DNA of 64,000 bases. Source: Ulota crispa. Its lineage: Eukaryota; Streptophyta; Bryopsida; Orthotrichales; Orthotrichaceae. Below are positions 36,801-49,026 of the stretch, piece after piece; position 1 is the stretch's first letter, and each line of letters starts with the position of its first letter. The stretch covers positions 2,258,789 through 2,322,788 of the forward strand of contig OY987242.1 of the NCBI GenBank assembly GCA_963920765.1, given 5' to 3'. The notes beneath the pieces are model-generated. The model made no database searches, was not told where the DNA came from, and saw only the letters and a list, made by a program, of their open reading frames with translations. The position numbers and the translations under genes are program-made.

Positions 36801-38126
36801 ACACGAGACTAGTTTCTCCGCAACAACTTGCAGCTTCTCCTTAGCAACTCCTAGCCCTCTTGCCCTAGATAGAGTTTTCAACAAGGGCCATTGTAGCACA
36901 TATGCACTCAAACGGCAAGTTTATAATGCCTAAAACTATGACAAGAGTGGGCAATATCAGCTTGTTATTTGGAACTAGAAAACATTTGGACGGAAAGGCA
37001 TAGGAATGACATGCTTGCAGTCTCAATCACCATCTCCAGGTTGATGGTGCACTTAGGAAGATTGTAACTTTGTAATGGTGCCCTTAGGAAGATTGTAACT
37101 TTGTAATTTTTCTACTCTTGACAAGCATTTAGACAAGACATGTTTATCTTTTAAGAACCTTGGTATGTGTTAAATCCTCTCATGATTATGGCAACAACAA
37201 TGTTCTTTTTCATTTTGGTTGTACCACGGTAGTAAAACGCACTGCTTTTTCTCATCTTATTGTTCCATGGCGGAATAAAAATAAAGGTGCAAGAGTGCTT
37301 TAGGGTTTGTTTTACGTTTACACTTTGGATTGCCGAGGCTAGCAAACAAGCCAAAAATTTAATAATTTAGTGATTTTTTAACACAAGATTTTTTAATATT
37401 TTAATCAGATGTTGATTGAAAGTGCCCTAAGCATGAATATACTGCTCTCAAAATTATGCCTTTCTTATTTGTTCATTGTTTTCCTGGTTCTTATGTTTGT
37501 TGAATAGTATTTGAACATTTATGGACGTTCAAAACTGCTATAGCCAAATAACAAGTTTGTTTCAAATATGTTTCAAAACATCAATGTTGAAATAATTAGG
37601 GGATTGTTTAACAAAGATGATTTATCAAGGAAAGCAAAGGATTTGAGGGGTATCTGAAGTAACAAGTTATATTTTTTGAAAAAATATGAATGACCTTACA
37701 AGTATAAAAAACATGTTGTTTGGCTAAGATACTTTTTGCAAATATTGTGTACATTGCGAATTGTAAGGAAGTCATGACAAACAACTTAAAATTGACAAAA
37801 CATCAACAAAGTAAATCTCAGGCTCTTGTTAAACACACTAACTTGTAATAAAAAATGAAAATCGAATAAATCAACTCATAAGAGTTCTTTCAAAACCCTA
37901 ACTACTCCACATCCTTCCTGAGCATTAATCAACATTAAGAGCTCATCTAAGGATGCTAGGAACTAGAAAAGCTAACCACACATTTCTGACCGTTCTGTTT
38001 GAGAATCAAATTTGTAAGGGACTCCCGGCGAGATATACGTAACATCTGGAAAAATGACATTGTCGTTGTTATCAGAAGAACGGTCAAGTGCAAGCAGCCA
38101 AGAACTAAAGGGCAACAGCTGAATCA
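36801..38126. other. Intergenic DNA and 3' flank of the LPD gene
   Basis: A direct repeat GGTGCCCTTAGGAAGATTGTAACTTTGTAAT-like unit occurs twice near 37045-37110. Nothing else is recognised. The last 100-200 bases are probably the 3' UTR of the dehydrogenase gene. Confidence 0.4.
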
Positions 38127-41100
38127 TCAGGCGACCACTGCTTCCAATGCTTGCTTTGCTTCCGTTGATTCCACTGCTGCATGGTTTTCGTCAAGCTGCA
38201 AACGTCCCAAAATCAACAACGAAGGAATTTTAGTGCCAGATCTGAACATTTCACTTAAAAAGAACTAACTATAGGAGAGAGAATACAAGTTCAAAATGTC
38301 AAGACTCTAAAGCCTAAATAAACAAGGATTCCAATGAAGTGTGACGATGCCACTACAATGTTAAAGCAATTACCTTCGCTGATTTAAAGAGCTCATCTAA
38401 CACTTCAGATAAAGTGGGGTGGGCGTGCACAGCATACTTGATATCCTGTAGAATTAAGAGAAGCCGATTCGTTAGAAAATATAACATTTGTTTGTACAAG
38501 ACAACACCGTCGTTTTTTCTTCCTCAATGTGCAAAACCGGAGCACAGAAACAGATGCTCCTTACCTGACTTATGCTAAACAAAGATGTAATATACAAATG
38601 GAAGAAGGAGAATGATTTGCATTTATAAGGGACTTCAACAGGAAACAAGACTTTGCAGCAATAAATTAAAAACACCCATACACTTACTTTAATGGAGTTG
38701 CCCATGGCTATGGCATTTGAAGCTTCGTGAATGAGATCAGCGGCATGGAGGCCAAGAATGTGAACACCCAGAATTTCACCATTATCTGGCCGATAGATCA
38801 ACTGTTTGCAACCAAGGAATTCCGAGCATTAACACAAAACTCAGGAATTAAATACAATTACTAAATACAAAGGTTAGATGATTCGCACAGTGATAAGGAG
38901 AACAACAACAGAATCCCCATGTTGATCTGGACATATTGGAACAAAATTTAACTGCGCGCTTGATGAAGGTAAAGCCACACACGGAAAGCTACGATTCAGC
39001 AAGAGGTGTAACGGAAGAGTACCTTAGCGATTCCGTCACCTTCATTCTCGGCAAGAGCCTTGGTATTGGCTTTAAAGCTAGTCTTCGCAATACTAACTTT
39101 GAAACCCTCCTTCTCAGCTAGAGCTCTCGCTTGCGGCTGCCAGGTAACACAAACAAAATTTGTCATTATCACGTCATCACCACTCTACATTGGTTATTGA
39201 ATCTCAGAAACCAAGACGACCAAGACACGTTCTAGCATGAGAAAAGCCAGGAAAGATAGCTAGAAGTCCTACGTAAACTTTAATTCATATTAGAACAGTT
39301 GAATGGGATATCATTGCAATAGTAGCTACTCAAGCAGATTGACAACCGTACCTCAGTCAAACCGACCATGCTGATCTCAGGATGCGTGAAACAAGCCGCT
39401 GGTATACTGTTGTGGTTCAACACGTTGTCTCGGCCAGAAACCTGCTCAATCACTGTTTAAGAAAAAGCCAAGAAATACATTAGAACGAGAAACGAAATTC
39501 TATATAACTGGAATAGTCGTCTTTCTTATAGAACCATTCAAACCCTTATAAATCGACGTTGAGAAAGATAGCAGAATGGCTCACCAGAAATGCCTTGCGC
39601 ACTTGCTGCATGAGCAAGCATCAGTTTGCCATTTGCATCACCAATGCAATACAGATGCGGCACCTGTCGTAGCATCACCAATAGTCAGATAATCAAAGTA
39701 AACGTGTGGATCTTTTCACACCACATATACATGAGGAGAACCAAGCTGCACAAGTAGCGTTCTTGAAAGTAGAGTGAGCACTCACCGGCTTGCCTTCTGA
39801 ATCCAGTACTTGCATTCGCTCATCCACAGGTACAAATCCTCTCTGAGTAATTACGTTAATCTGCACAAGCGCAAAGGATACCCCAACGTTTGTGAAACAG
39901 GGCACAATGCTGATAACACTAGCAAAGATTCATCAAAATTTCAAAACAATGTAGAGGCTAGAGTTTTGTTGCGTCTCTCACCCTTTCAAGACCCAGGCCT
40001 TTGGTGAATGGAGAACGCCCTGTGGCAATAAGGGCTGCATCAACCTGTAGTACACGTCAATGTTAGCCACTCAAGAAAAGAGAACGACCATCCGATTGAA
40101 CCAATAACTACCACTAAATGCAATACATACACTAGAGATAACTAAAGGGATCGTGAATGGGTGCTGGAACTCATACCTCCAAAACGTCTTTTATCTCCTT
40201 CGTTTTGGTATCAACAAGTTCAATTTGAACGGGCTTTCCATTTTTAGCTGGTGTTATCTGTACACCGTAGCACACATACCACATGCATTGTGAGAATAGG
40301 CGCATATTGAGGTACAACAACTAGATTATTTTGAAGCTAGAGGTTTCTAAATCAGTCAGAAATATTAATCTTTTGGAGTTGCGCTTCTAATGAAATGCAG
40401 CAGACGTCAAGCCTTAGAGGTAAAAAGTAAAGAACAATACTCACCTTTTTGGCCAGTACTCCAACATGATAATCAATCTTACGAGGATTAATCAAAATCC
40501 TCTGTGCAAGCTTGCCAATCTCAGGATCGAACCCCGGCATCAAACCATCAAGTGCCTCGACAAATGTAACCTGCCAGTGTACAACAAGAGCAGAATGAGC
40601 TTTCAAGGCTTGGCAGATGACAAAAGACACTACACAACCACTCCAAAGAAAAAATAAAATAAAAAACAAGTATACCTCACTTCCAAGAGCTGTATAAACA
40701 TCACTAAACTCGAGCCCAATGTAACCACTCCCAACGATCGCTATCCAGTCTGGGATCCACTCCAGCTTCAACGCATGGTCGCTAGTGAACACCGTCTTTC
40801 CTGCACAGCCATAAACTTATTCAGGGCTTGTCAAGTGACATAAACTTTGAAAGAATAAAAAGATCATCAATGACATGAACGGCAAGTAGCGCATCCACAC
40901 CTCTCATTTAGTCAGTAAACCCCAAAAAGACCAGGATTTATGGACATAAAACAACGAGTGCACTTGAACGTAATGTGAAAAACACAACTCAAGCAAGGTC
41001 AAGTTTATAATCATCAGAATCAGTGAATAGCAACGCACACATTCCAGAATGTATAAGCGAATTGGACAAAATAACCATAAGATCCAATTTGAACTTCTTC

Positions 41101-43148
41101 GATCTCCAGCGAATTATCCATCATGCTTACCGTCGACTTCAATGCCTGGGGGAACAAACGGCACAGAACCGGTTGCAATAATAATGTTTCTTGCGGTAAC
41201 GGTTTTGTCAGAGAATCCAATTCTTCCATACTTCACCACTTGAGGAGCCTGTGAGAGATACCAACAAAATGCACTGGTCAGATTGATGTATTTCACCAGC
41301 CATCTTCGCTGAAGCTGTTGTAAAGGTTTTAGGCTCAGGGTTTAAGAAAATTTCATCACTTCCGAAGCATTACATGCTATCCTTGTATTGGATCACAAAA
41401 TCATGTTTTTTCCATAGAGAAACATAAAAGCTAATTACTTAGAAACAACACAAAAGTACACAAAAAAAGCTTGCCATCTACAGGCGATTCTAAGAATGCC
41501 TGGCTACTTCTGCATGACAACTCATAATCTGAAATTCTCCTGCTAAGAACACTTAGAGTTCTAATCTAATATAAGCAGAAATCAATACCCAGATGAATAT
41601 CCCTGTTTCAAACAGCATAGTGTAGTTAAAAAACAAAGTAAAAAGTAGAAAGGGTCCTCTAATCATATATCGCAAGATGGCCAGTGATTCGTGGAACTAC
41701 CCGTATCAACAATATCATTCACTGTAAAACTCCACGAGTACGTACCACAACGGAGCCAAAACCAGTCAAAATATCAACGCCAATAGCCTTCATGGAGTTG
41801 GTCAGATTGCCCCGGATCTTGGTGGCCAGGTTGTTAGCGTGGTCTGCCACAGCTTGCCTATCATAACTGGCTGCAGCCACCTGACCCAAGCACAAAATAC
41901 AAAAAGCTTAAGGAAGAAGCCCCATTTCCACTCGGTACCTTAAACCACAGATCCATAGTTCAGCTCAAAAACCAACCTTAAATCGATGAAAACTGCCACT
42001 CGAAGATTCCATTCATAGAAAAGGCATTGGATTTGACCTTCTCAAGCTTTATAGAATTAGAAAGGTAAGTATAAGAATAGTCAAGCACATGATTTTGGGA
42101 AAGACTTTGAACTATTTGATACAAAAGCTGCAAACGGTATATAACAACTCATGCTGAGTTGCATTTCTCTTTACAATAACCAAACAGATTCGAAATTAGT
42201 CTTCATCTTGTGCACAAAGGTCAGATCCTCATTCAGGGGGAATTACCTCCGGATCCAGGAGAAAGAGCTGCAAGAGCAATGATAACCAGAGGAGCATGAC
42301 TAACAGTGAAGGAGGCTAAGTACCTGGATTCCAAGGGCCTTGAGATGGTGCTCATCTCGAAGCTCCCGCATGCGTCCACTCACAGCCAAGAGCGCTTTGG
42401 AAGGCACACACCCGCGATTCACACAAGTGCCGCCCACCACGTCGCCCTCGATGATTGCCGTCTTCAACCCCTGCATCACCATCCAGGCAGAGGAATACCT
42501 CATTGAGACACGAAGCTTAACCTAAATGCGACTCTCAAAACTCTTGCACTATGCCTGCATCTTTGATTGTGTGAATGCAAATCATCAGAGCTCAAGTTAG
42601 TTTTAGGTCATCTCCTATAATAACTTTAAATACTTGTGAATTTTACATACAGTAGACAAATAACGCATTCTCGAGGAATCCTCTTTGATTTGCTAACAAG
42701 AATGCATAATAATTTGACCAGCAGCTATGGTTAGTGTTGTGTTCAGGTATGGTTACATTGGCGCGCATTGAAATCACCAATGTTGATATGAGCAACTAAG
42801 AGTTGAACGCACCTTCTCAACGGCGTGCAGTGCGGCACCGTGACCTCCCACGCCCGCGCCAATGATCACGACATCGTAATCGAACTGCTGAGGCGCTGCG
42901 CCATTGCTGCCACTCTCGGCGCGCACGCTAAAATCTCCGTTGCGCGTCACAGAAGCTCGGCTCTGGGGAGACGACGAGACGCGCAGCTCGTTCTTCAGCT
43001 CGAAGGAGGTCAATCCGGTTCGCCATAGACCGTTGAAAGAGGCGAAGGGAGTGCGATTGGCAGAATACGAGGTGGCACGGGTCTGGTTCTCGGTGCAGCC
43101 GCCCAAGGTAGCGGTCAAATTCTTGCAGGCCAGCATTGATGCCGCCAT
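38127..43148 (-). CDS. LPD: Plastid dihydrolipoamide dehydrogenase (E3 of plastid pyruvate dehydrogenase)
   Basis: This flavoenzyme reoxidises the dihydrolipoyl group of E2 with NAD+ in the chloroplast pyruvate dehydrogenase complex, supplying acetyl-CoA for fatty acid synthesis. Fifteen exons close in frame to 584 residues: 42813-43148, 42324-42470, 41746-41880, 41131-41248, 40676-40800, 40445-40570, 40177-40257, 39982-40044, 39786-39860, 39585-39663, 39352-39452, 39023-39136, 38688-38801, 38374-38445 and 38127-38195. Residues 1 to about 85 are Ser/Thr/Arg-rich, as in a chloroplast transit peptide. Next come the FAD-binding GAGVGGHG (97-104), the redox disulfide CVNRGC (C128, C133), NAD-binding GSGYIGLEF, the second FAD motif YCIGDANGK, and the dimer-domain catalytic pair in HAHPTLSE (H547, E552). 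All key residues are present. The plastid rather than mitochondrial type is inferred from the N-terminus and overall sequence. Introns are mostly 80-450 bp and AT-rich. No neighbouring gene is functionally linked. Confidence 0.96.
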
Positions 43149-43330
43149 GGCTTGAGTGGAGTGGAGTGTGAAGATCAGTTCCTGGTGGCAAACACACGAG
43201 TGTAGAATGGAATGGAATAAGTTATGTGCGCAACACTAGAGTAGTTGGAGCGAGAAGAGCCCCTGGGCGGAGTGCCCAGAGTATCCTGTGGTGAGAACAG
43301 CCTCGGTTTCTTCTTCATCGGAACGTGAAC

Positions 43331-43431
43331 GAACGAAGACGTTCGTACCTTTGGACAGAAGTAAGAACGAAAACGTTCGTACTTTTAAACGGAAGTGCGA
43401 ACGAAAACGTTCGGATTATTGGACGAAGAAC
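43331..43431. repeat. Three 34-bp tandem repeats with palindromic ACGT core, upstream of LPD
   Basis: Units start at 43331, 43365 and 43399. Each carries GAACGAA(A/G)ACGTTCG, an inverted repeat around an ACGT core of the sort bound by plant bZIP factors, then a more variable half. The array begins about 180 bp upstream of the LPD start codon. A further degraded unit may follow up to 43460. Any regulatory role is inference. Confidence 0.6.
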
Positions 43432-43499
43432 GACCGAACGAAAGTTCATAACGAACGGAAAACTCTGCTGGTGTTCACTTTCATTCTTCTGGACATTAA

Positions 43500-44269
43500 C
43501 CCCTACAGGACCAAAGAGCCCAATATGGCCAAATGGGGTTCTTGGAGGTGTAAAAGTAGACAAAAAAAGGCATTGCATGCTCAAGTTTTGGTCTGTCACT
43601 CAAGTTCAAGTGGAGCTATGAGTCCAACAAAACTTTTGGATGTGCTTGTTGTTCCTTGAAGCCTTTAGATTTTGCACCCAAACATTTGAATTTACTATTT
43701 TTAATATTAAAACTATTAGTGGGAGTGTACATAGGCATTGTACATAGCATTGCAGATGGAGGAATTTTGGATGGGATGGGTTGGAAGCCCACACTCCCAT
43801 GTATAGAGTGGAAGGTTGGTGATGTGTCACTTTTTTTTTCTCGATTGGGCAAGGTTTTTGTAGCTCTAAAGTAGTGAGCCAGCTACATCCACTTACTTTG
43901 AATGACCGTAAGTTTTGGAGTTTTTTTCCCATTTGAGGAGTTTTTTCTCTATCAAATATAGCTAGACACGGTCTCATGGGATCAACCATTAGGTAAAAAA
44001 CAAATTTGGGAAAAAATCACATCAAAGTCCAAAATCCATATTGTAAACTGCTACCCAAATTAACAAATTTGAGATTTTGAACGGTGGGAATTTTGCAGAT
44101 TTACTTGGATTTGAAATCAAATTAGCCTTAAACTTTTGATTTACAGTTGGGTATAGAATGACCAGTTTAGATTGTGTGAATACTTGTTCAACTTTCTAAC
44201 AATTGAGGGAATATGTTGAAGGTTCCATATTAAAGGTATGCTAAATTTTCTTAGCAAGACGCTGAGGGA
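43500..44269. mobile_element. TTAA-type element, abutting the next copy
   Basis: It starts CCCCTACAGGACCAAAGAGCC after TTAA (43496-43499). The probable right end is GCTGAGGGA at 44269, before the TTAA shared with the next element. The right end is diverged, so the boundary is less certain than the left. Confidence 0.55.
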
Positions 44270-44273
44270 TTAA

Positions 44274-45042
44274 CCCCTAAAGGCCCAATTCTAGAAGAAA
44301 AATAGGTATAAATAACTACCACAAATTGCCATGACTAGGTCACAATAATTGCCTTACAATTGCACAAACAACTGTATAACATTTGCACAACTACAATCTA
44401 GTCGTGTAATTGTTGTGCAATTATTATGCAGTTGTTTATGCACTTGTAAGGCAGTTATTGTGACCTAGTCGTGGCAATTTGTGGCAGTTGTTTATGGCAT
44501 GTTTTTCTTCCCTTGCAAGGGGGTGAGGACAAAACATAGATGTGTTATAAAATGGTACTTCCGTAACTTTGATGAAGTTTGCTTCAAAAGAGAAAATAAG
44601 AAGCAGAATGTTTAGTAATAATCCATATGGTCAAACACTCAAAAAAATGTTTTGGATTTTTATGTAATGAATTTAGAAGCATTTATCATTTAATATTCAC
44701 AAGAATTACAAATTTTACTCATAGATTTCAAATTTTGGTATGATTGGTTAAAAATAAACATTTTATCCTAAACTTCAAAAATGCAATCTTTTGATAGGAG
44801 AGAACATCATTAGTTTCCCAAAATAGTAAATTTTACAACACTAGCAAATATTGAAGTATTTGCCTTTGAAAATTTCTCCTTGGTGGAGTCTAACTTGGAT
44901 TGACATGATTCAAGTTAAGTTGGAAAGTAGACTTGAGCTTTTATTACAAAAAAAAAGGTTTTATTGAAAAAAGTTTTTTTCATCTTGGTCAGTTTGAGAA
45001 AACAGGCAGCGACCAAAAAATGGTCAATTGGGCCCTTAGGGG
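44274..45042. mobile_element. TTAA-type element, 769 bp
   Basis: It starts CCCCTAAAGGCCCAATT and ends CAATTGGGCCCTTAGGGG. The inverted repeats are about 17 bp with small differences. TTAA is on the left (44270-44273) and TTGG on the right. Confidence 0.75.
44309..44495. repeat. Nested foldback sequence
   Basis: An inverted repeat of about 60 bp per arm: ACCACAAATTGCCATGACTA at the left and its near complement at the right, with a spacer of about 60 bp. It lies inside the TTAA-type element and is probably a later insertion. Confidence 0.6.
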
Positions 45043-45340
45043 TTGGCTCATGAATGGATCATCCAATGGCTGAAACTGAATTTTGAGGAGGTGAAACTTC
45101 TTGAAATAATTTTCAGTAAATTTTTCTTGAGAGACAAGAGGAATGTGCATCTACCCAAGTTGTTTTATATTTTTTAGAGTATTTTGGAATTAGTTAGGAA
45201 ACTTTGAAATTGAAATGGCATAGGGCTCTAAATGGTGCACCTCCTCAAATGTACATTGCTTGTACATTGTTGAAGGACTATGAAAAAAAAAATGTACAAA
45301 CAAAGTATATTTGAGGAGGTGCACCATTTTAGAGCCTACG
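45043..45340. mobile_element. Family R MITE, truncated copy
   Basis: The body matches 50426-50736 and 51264-51601 (GCTGAAACTGAATTTTG..., CAGTAAATTTT(T/C)CTTGA, GGCATAGGGCTCTAAA). The right terminal repeat is missing, and the left end runs into the preceding element. Confidence 0.6.
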
Positions 45341-45358
45341 CGCGTTTTTAGAACCTTG

Positions 45359-45615
45359 AACCCGTTATTCGTTAAATTGGGACAAGGCTTACATTTTGGG
45401 ACTTTTGAAGGTTTCAAGAGTCTTCATGAAATTGAGCTCAACATTTTTTTGGTACACGTGTCCTCACTTGAGAGGAGGAATTTGTGAGGGATAAAATCTT
45501 TATGGCTCAAACCACAAATTTGATACTTTTGAATCTAGTTTAAGGTGACTTTTTGGGTTTAAGGTGGAGTACATAATGGTACCTCCGTTTGTCCCAATTT
45601 AACGAATAACGCGTT
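45359..45615. mobile_element. Family T MITE, copy 3
   Basis: It starts AACCCGTTATTCGTTAAATT and ends AATTTAACGAATAACGCGTT. CTTG stands on both sides (45355-45358 and 45616-45619) as a probable 4 bp target duplication. It is 257 bp. Confidence 0.75.
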
Positions 45616-45619
45616 CTTG

Positions 45620-46100
45620 ATCCTACCTTAATGCACCCCACTCTAGTAAAGCTAACATTCAATAAATAGGTGAATTTGCTATGCGCACTAATAAAGAAGA
45701 TTGGTAAATTCAATATAATATGAGTTACACTATTTAAATGTTCTTTCAAATAGTTTGACTTAAGTGGGCAAAATTTCAAGGAGATTTTGCAAACACTTAT
45801 CTCAAGAAGATAGGATGTGAAGGGTGCCACATTGTGGAGTATTGGCCATCAAGTTGTTACTTGAGGGACAGTATAGGTCATTGTCAAACCCCTAAAGTAC
45901 TTGAAGAGTAAGGGTAGGAGGCATGCTACATTTTCATACTAATTAGGTAAATTCACCCAAATTAGTGTAAAGGGGTCTTGCAAAGGCTTGCACTAATTGA
46001 AATAACTTGTAGACAATGTTGCTTGAAATGAATGGCTTTTGTGTATTTCAATTGGTGGTTTTGTTTGGTGCATCTTTCATGTATAATAATCATTAGTACT
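45620..46100. other. Intergenic DNA
   Basis: Nothing recognisable. Confidence 0.4.
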
Positions 46101-46102
46101 TA

Positions 46103-46693
46103 CTCCCTCTGTCTCAATATAAAGCTCCAATTCAGGCATAGTTCTTGTCCCACTAAAAAGCTCTCTTTTGTTGATTTCAATTGCTAAGAAAGCGTTTGTC
46201 ATATCCAATGATCTCATGGGGGCAAGTTGAGCAATTAAAGAGCATTCCTCTCTTAACAAGCTTGGCCTTGCCCATATGAGGTACCATTGTTGCTACTAAT
46301 CTTTAAATCATTAATAATGAGAAGCTAGCAACATGTACAAATATGGTACTTTTTGCATGAAATTTGGGTGCCCAAAGCATAATATCAAAGCTAGAGATTT
46401 TGCACACATTTGGTAGATGGTATATTGATTCTAGAACGCATGTGTCATTAGTACAAAGACTAAAATAGTGAGGAGACGGCAGCCTTCACAAACTATGCAC
46501 AAAAATGATACTTTTTGCATGAAATTTGGATGTCTAAACAACAGCATAAAAACTTGAGATTTTACAAATATTTGATAAGTGGTACAATATACAGTATTAA
46601 TTCTAGAATGCATATGTCACTAGCATAATAATTCTAAATACAGTTAATCCCTCATGGAGAAGTTTTTTGGAGCTTTATGATGGGACAGAGGGG
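46103..46693. mobile_element. Stowaway/mariner-like MITE (family S), copy 3
   Basis: It starts CTCCCTCTGTCTC and ends GGGACAGAGGGGG between TA dinucleotides. It is 591 bp. Its interior is collinear with 11772-12353 and lacks the nested insertion seen in the kinase-intron copy. Confidence 0.8.
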
Positions 46694-46695
46694 GT

Positions 46696-47921
46696 AGTTT
46701 GTATTGGCTTTTTGAAATCACAATTGACGCTTAGATCCAATCAAATAGAATATTCAAACAAAAGTGCCAAATCCAAAATAACTAGGTCTAGCTACAACAT
46801 AAAGATGGCATCATATTCTTGTAGAGTTGGGTAATAAATTTGCCTTTCATATTCATCTTGATTTTGATGTTGTGTTTGCTCTTACATCTCTTAAAAGTGA
46901 GTGAACGTACTAATCAATGGGGAAAATTCTACCTATTCAAATTGATTAGATCCACATGAATTCCATTTTATAATCAGTTCACAAATTGGAGGTATAGAAA
47001 TCATTAACCCATTAAGGACTGGTCGACCAGTTTCAGGTCGGTTTTGACTCTTTTGAGTTTGTAGAGAGAGCATGACAAGGAATTTGATGAATGAAGTGGC
47101 AAAGGGGATGAGTTTGGGGAATTGGAAAGTGAAGAGTTTAGGACAATAATCATGCCAGTCTAAGGTGGCATGTGGTTAGAGGGTTGAAAAAACTAAAAGA
47201 GTACCAGTTGAAAATACATCAATAAATGCAAAATGATGGCCATAATAGCTAAAAAGTGAGCATAATTCATGATGCATAACACTAAACGTTGCAAGATACT
47301 TCCATGTGTACAATTAGATCTTTGATAGACATCTATATTCAATAACCCTAAAATGTCCCCCAAATGGAAATGCAAAGGATTGCTCACCCCAGAATCGATC
47401 ACAATTGTTAAAGGATTAAGAGATACTAAGAGTTTGGAAGTTGATAGGAATTTTGTTCAACTCTTACAATTTTTTTGGAAACAAACAGAAATACATCTCA
47501 TTTGATTAAGTGCAACTTTTAAATCCAAATGAGCACTCAATTTTGGACCTCTCAAAATGTTTTAGAGAATTTCCAAGTAGCCTTTTGCCAAGAAATTGAA
47601 AAATGGATAAATTAGAGAATGAAGGTCCATTTTATTTTGTTTGATTCAAGTTTTGAGTTTAGTTTCTTGTTTCATTCCACCTTCTTTTGAAGATTCAAGA
47701 TGAATTAGGCATGCTAGCATCTTTTTGAGATTTTGAAATTACACGTAATTTGGATTAGCAAGTTTACAGCTAGTCATATGGAACTTGTTTTATTTTGCTT
47801 TTGTTTTTACTTGTGCCTCCTACATAATGCTCAAAGTGGTCACAATGTTGCACAAATTGAAAAACATTTTTGGTTCATTGAGGCTACTTCTAAAAATTGA
47901 CTCTATGAACTACTGAGTTTC
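46696..47921. other. Intergenic DNA
   Basis: Nothing recognisable; short AT-rich open frames only. Confidence 0.4.
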
Positions 47922-47925
47922 TTAA

Positions 47926-48151
47926 CCTTTAAATGACCATAGGCCATAATGTATATGTTGCCATATAATTGGCATTTGCTACCAATAAGAAGTTTTAATT
48001 TGAGATCTCAAGTAGCTTAGTAGAACCGCTTTAATCTATTCTCCAACTTCTTTGTTGATGTGAAATGTAGTAAAGTTGTGAATCTATTCCAAATACAAGC
48101 TAAACACCTTGTATTCTACTGATTGCAGCGACACACTTAGATATTTAGAGG
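47926..48151. mobile_element. Short TTAA-type element, 226 bp
   Basis: It starts CCTTTAAATGACCATAGG and ends TATTTAGAGG, with TTAA at 47922-47925 and 48152-48155. It has the same length and order as 10793-11018. Confidence 0.78.
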
Positions 48152-48155
48152 TTAA

Positions 48156-49022
48156 AGAGAGGTTTATACATATCATGCATTTTCTTAAAAACCTATAAAC
48201 ACTAATTAGGAAAATGAGATCTTGGCGCTTAATAAAGCTCAGCAAAACTCTACTAGTTTTTTTTTCTACCTATTGTAAATGAATGATGTATTCATTTTCA
48301 ACAACATGATGTGAATATATTTCATGATATATAAGTTTGATGTTTTTTTGTAAAAGTATGTGTAGCTTGTTATGTATAAATTTTCATTGTGATATGTTTT
48401 ATAAATGCTAAACTCGTAAGTGTTAATATTATCTTTTTGATACTTTATATCTTTTAGAGTGTTGTTAGTGTGTTATAAAAAATGTTACTCCATATGGATA
48501 ACTTATAAAGAAGGTTAAATCTACCAAAGCGAGCAAGTTTTGACACCGTCAATTGAAGTGGAGCAAAATTATAATTTTCTTTTAAAGCATCTCTAGCATT
48601 GCATTTCAAATTTGACACTACAAAAGATTACATCTAATTTCAAAAGGTCGATCCCAAACATTAAACAACTATGTTTGAAGTGTGACAAACCCTGTGAGGG
48701 CAATGCTGAAGATGCTCTTACATGACAAGCGTAAGATAGAAGTACCTAAAATAGACACTTTTGTGAAATCAATTCAGGAGGAAGGAGCATTGAGATTTTG
48801 ATATCAACCTTTGGTTAGCAAATGGGCATAGATGGGCAAAAAACTGTCCTCATATTATTTTGCAGTTTTATGAAGAGAATATGAATTTTGATGACAAGGT
48901 TGTAGATACACATATTGTGGTCCCTAAACATGTTGTAAATCAGTCATTGAACCTTGGGAAAACAAACAAGGAGAAGATCAAATGGGTGAGCATGAGAGTT
49001 TAAGAAAAAATCACTTTAATGC
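48156..49022. other. AT-rich intergenic DNA
   Basis: Nothing recognisable. Confidence 0.4.
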
Positions 49023-49026
49023 TTAA

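Noticed and set aside
43288-43659. 123-codon frame upstream of LPD
   Set aside because: It runs through the 34 bp tandem repeats and into the end of a TTAA-type element, so it is not a gene.
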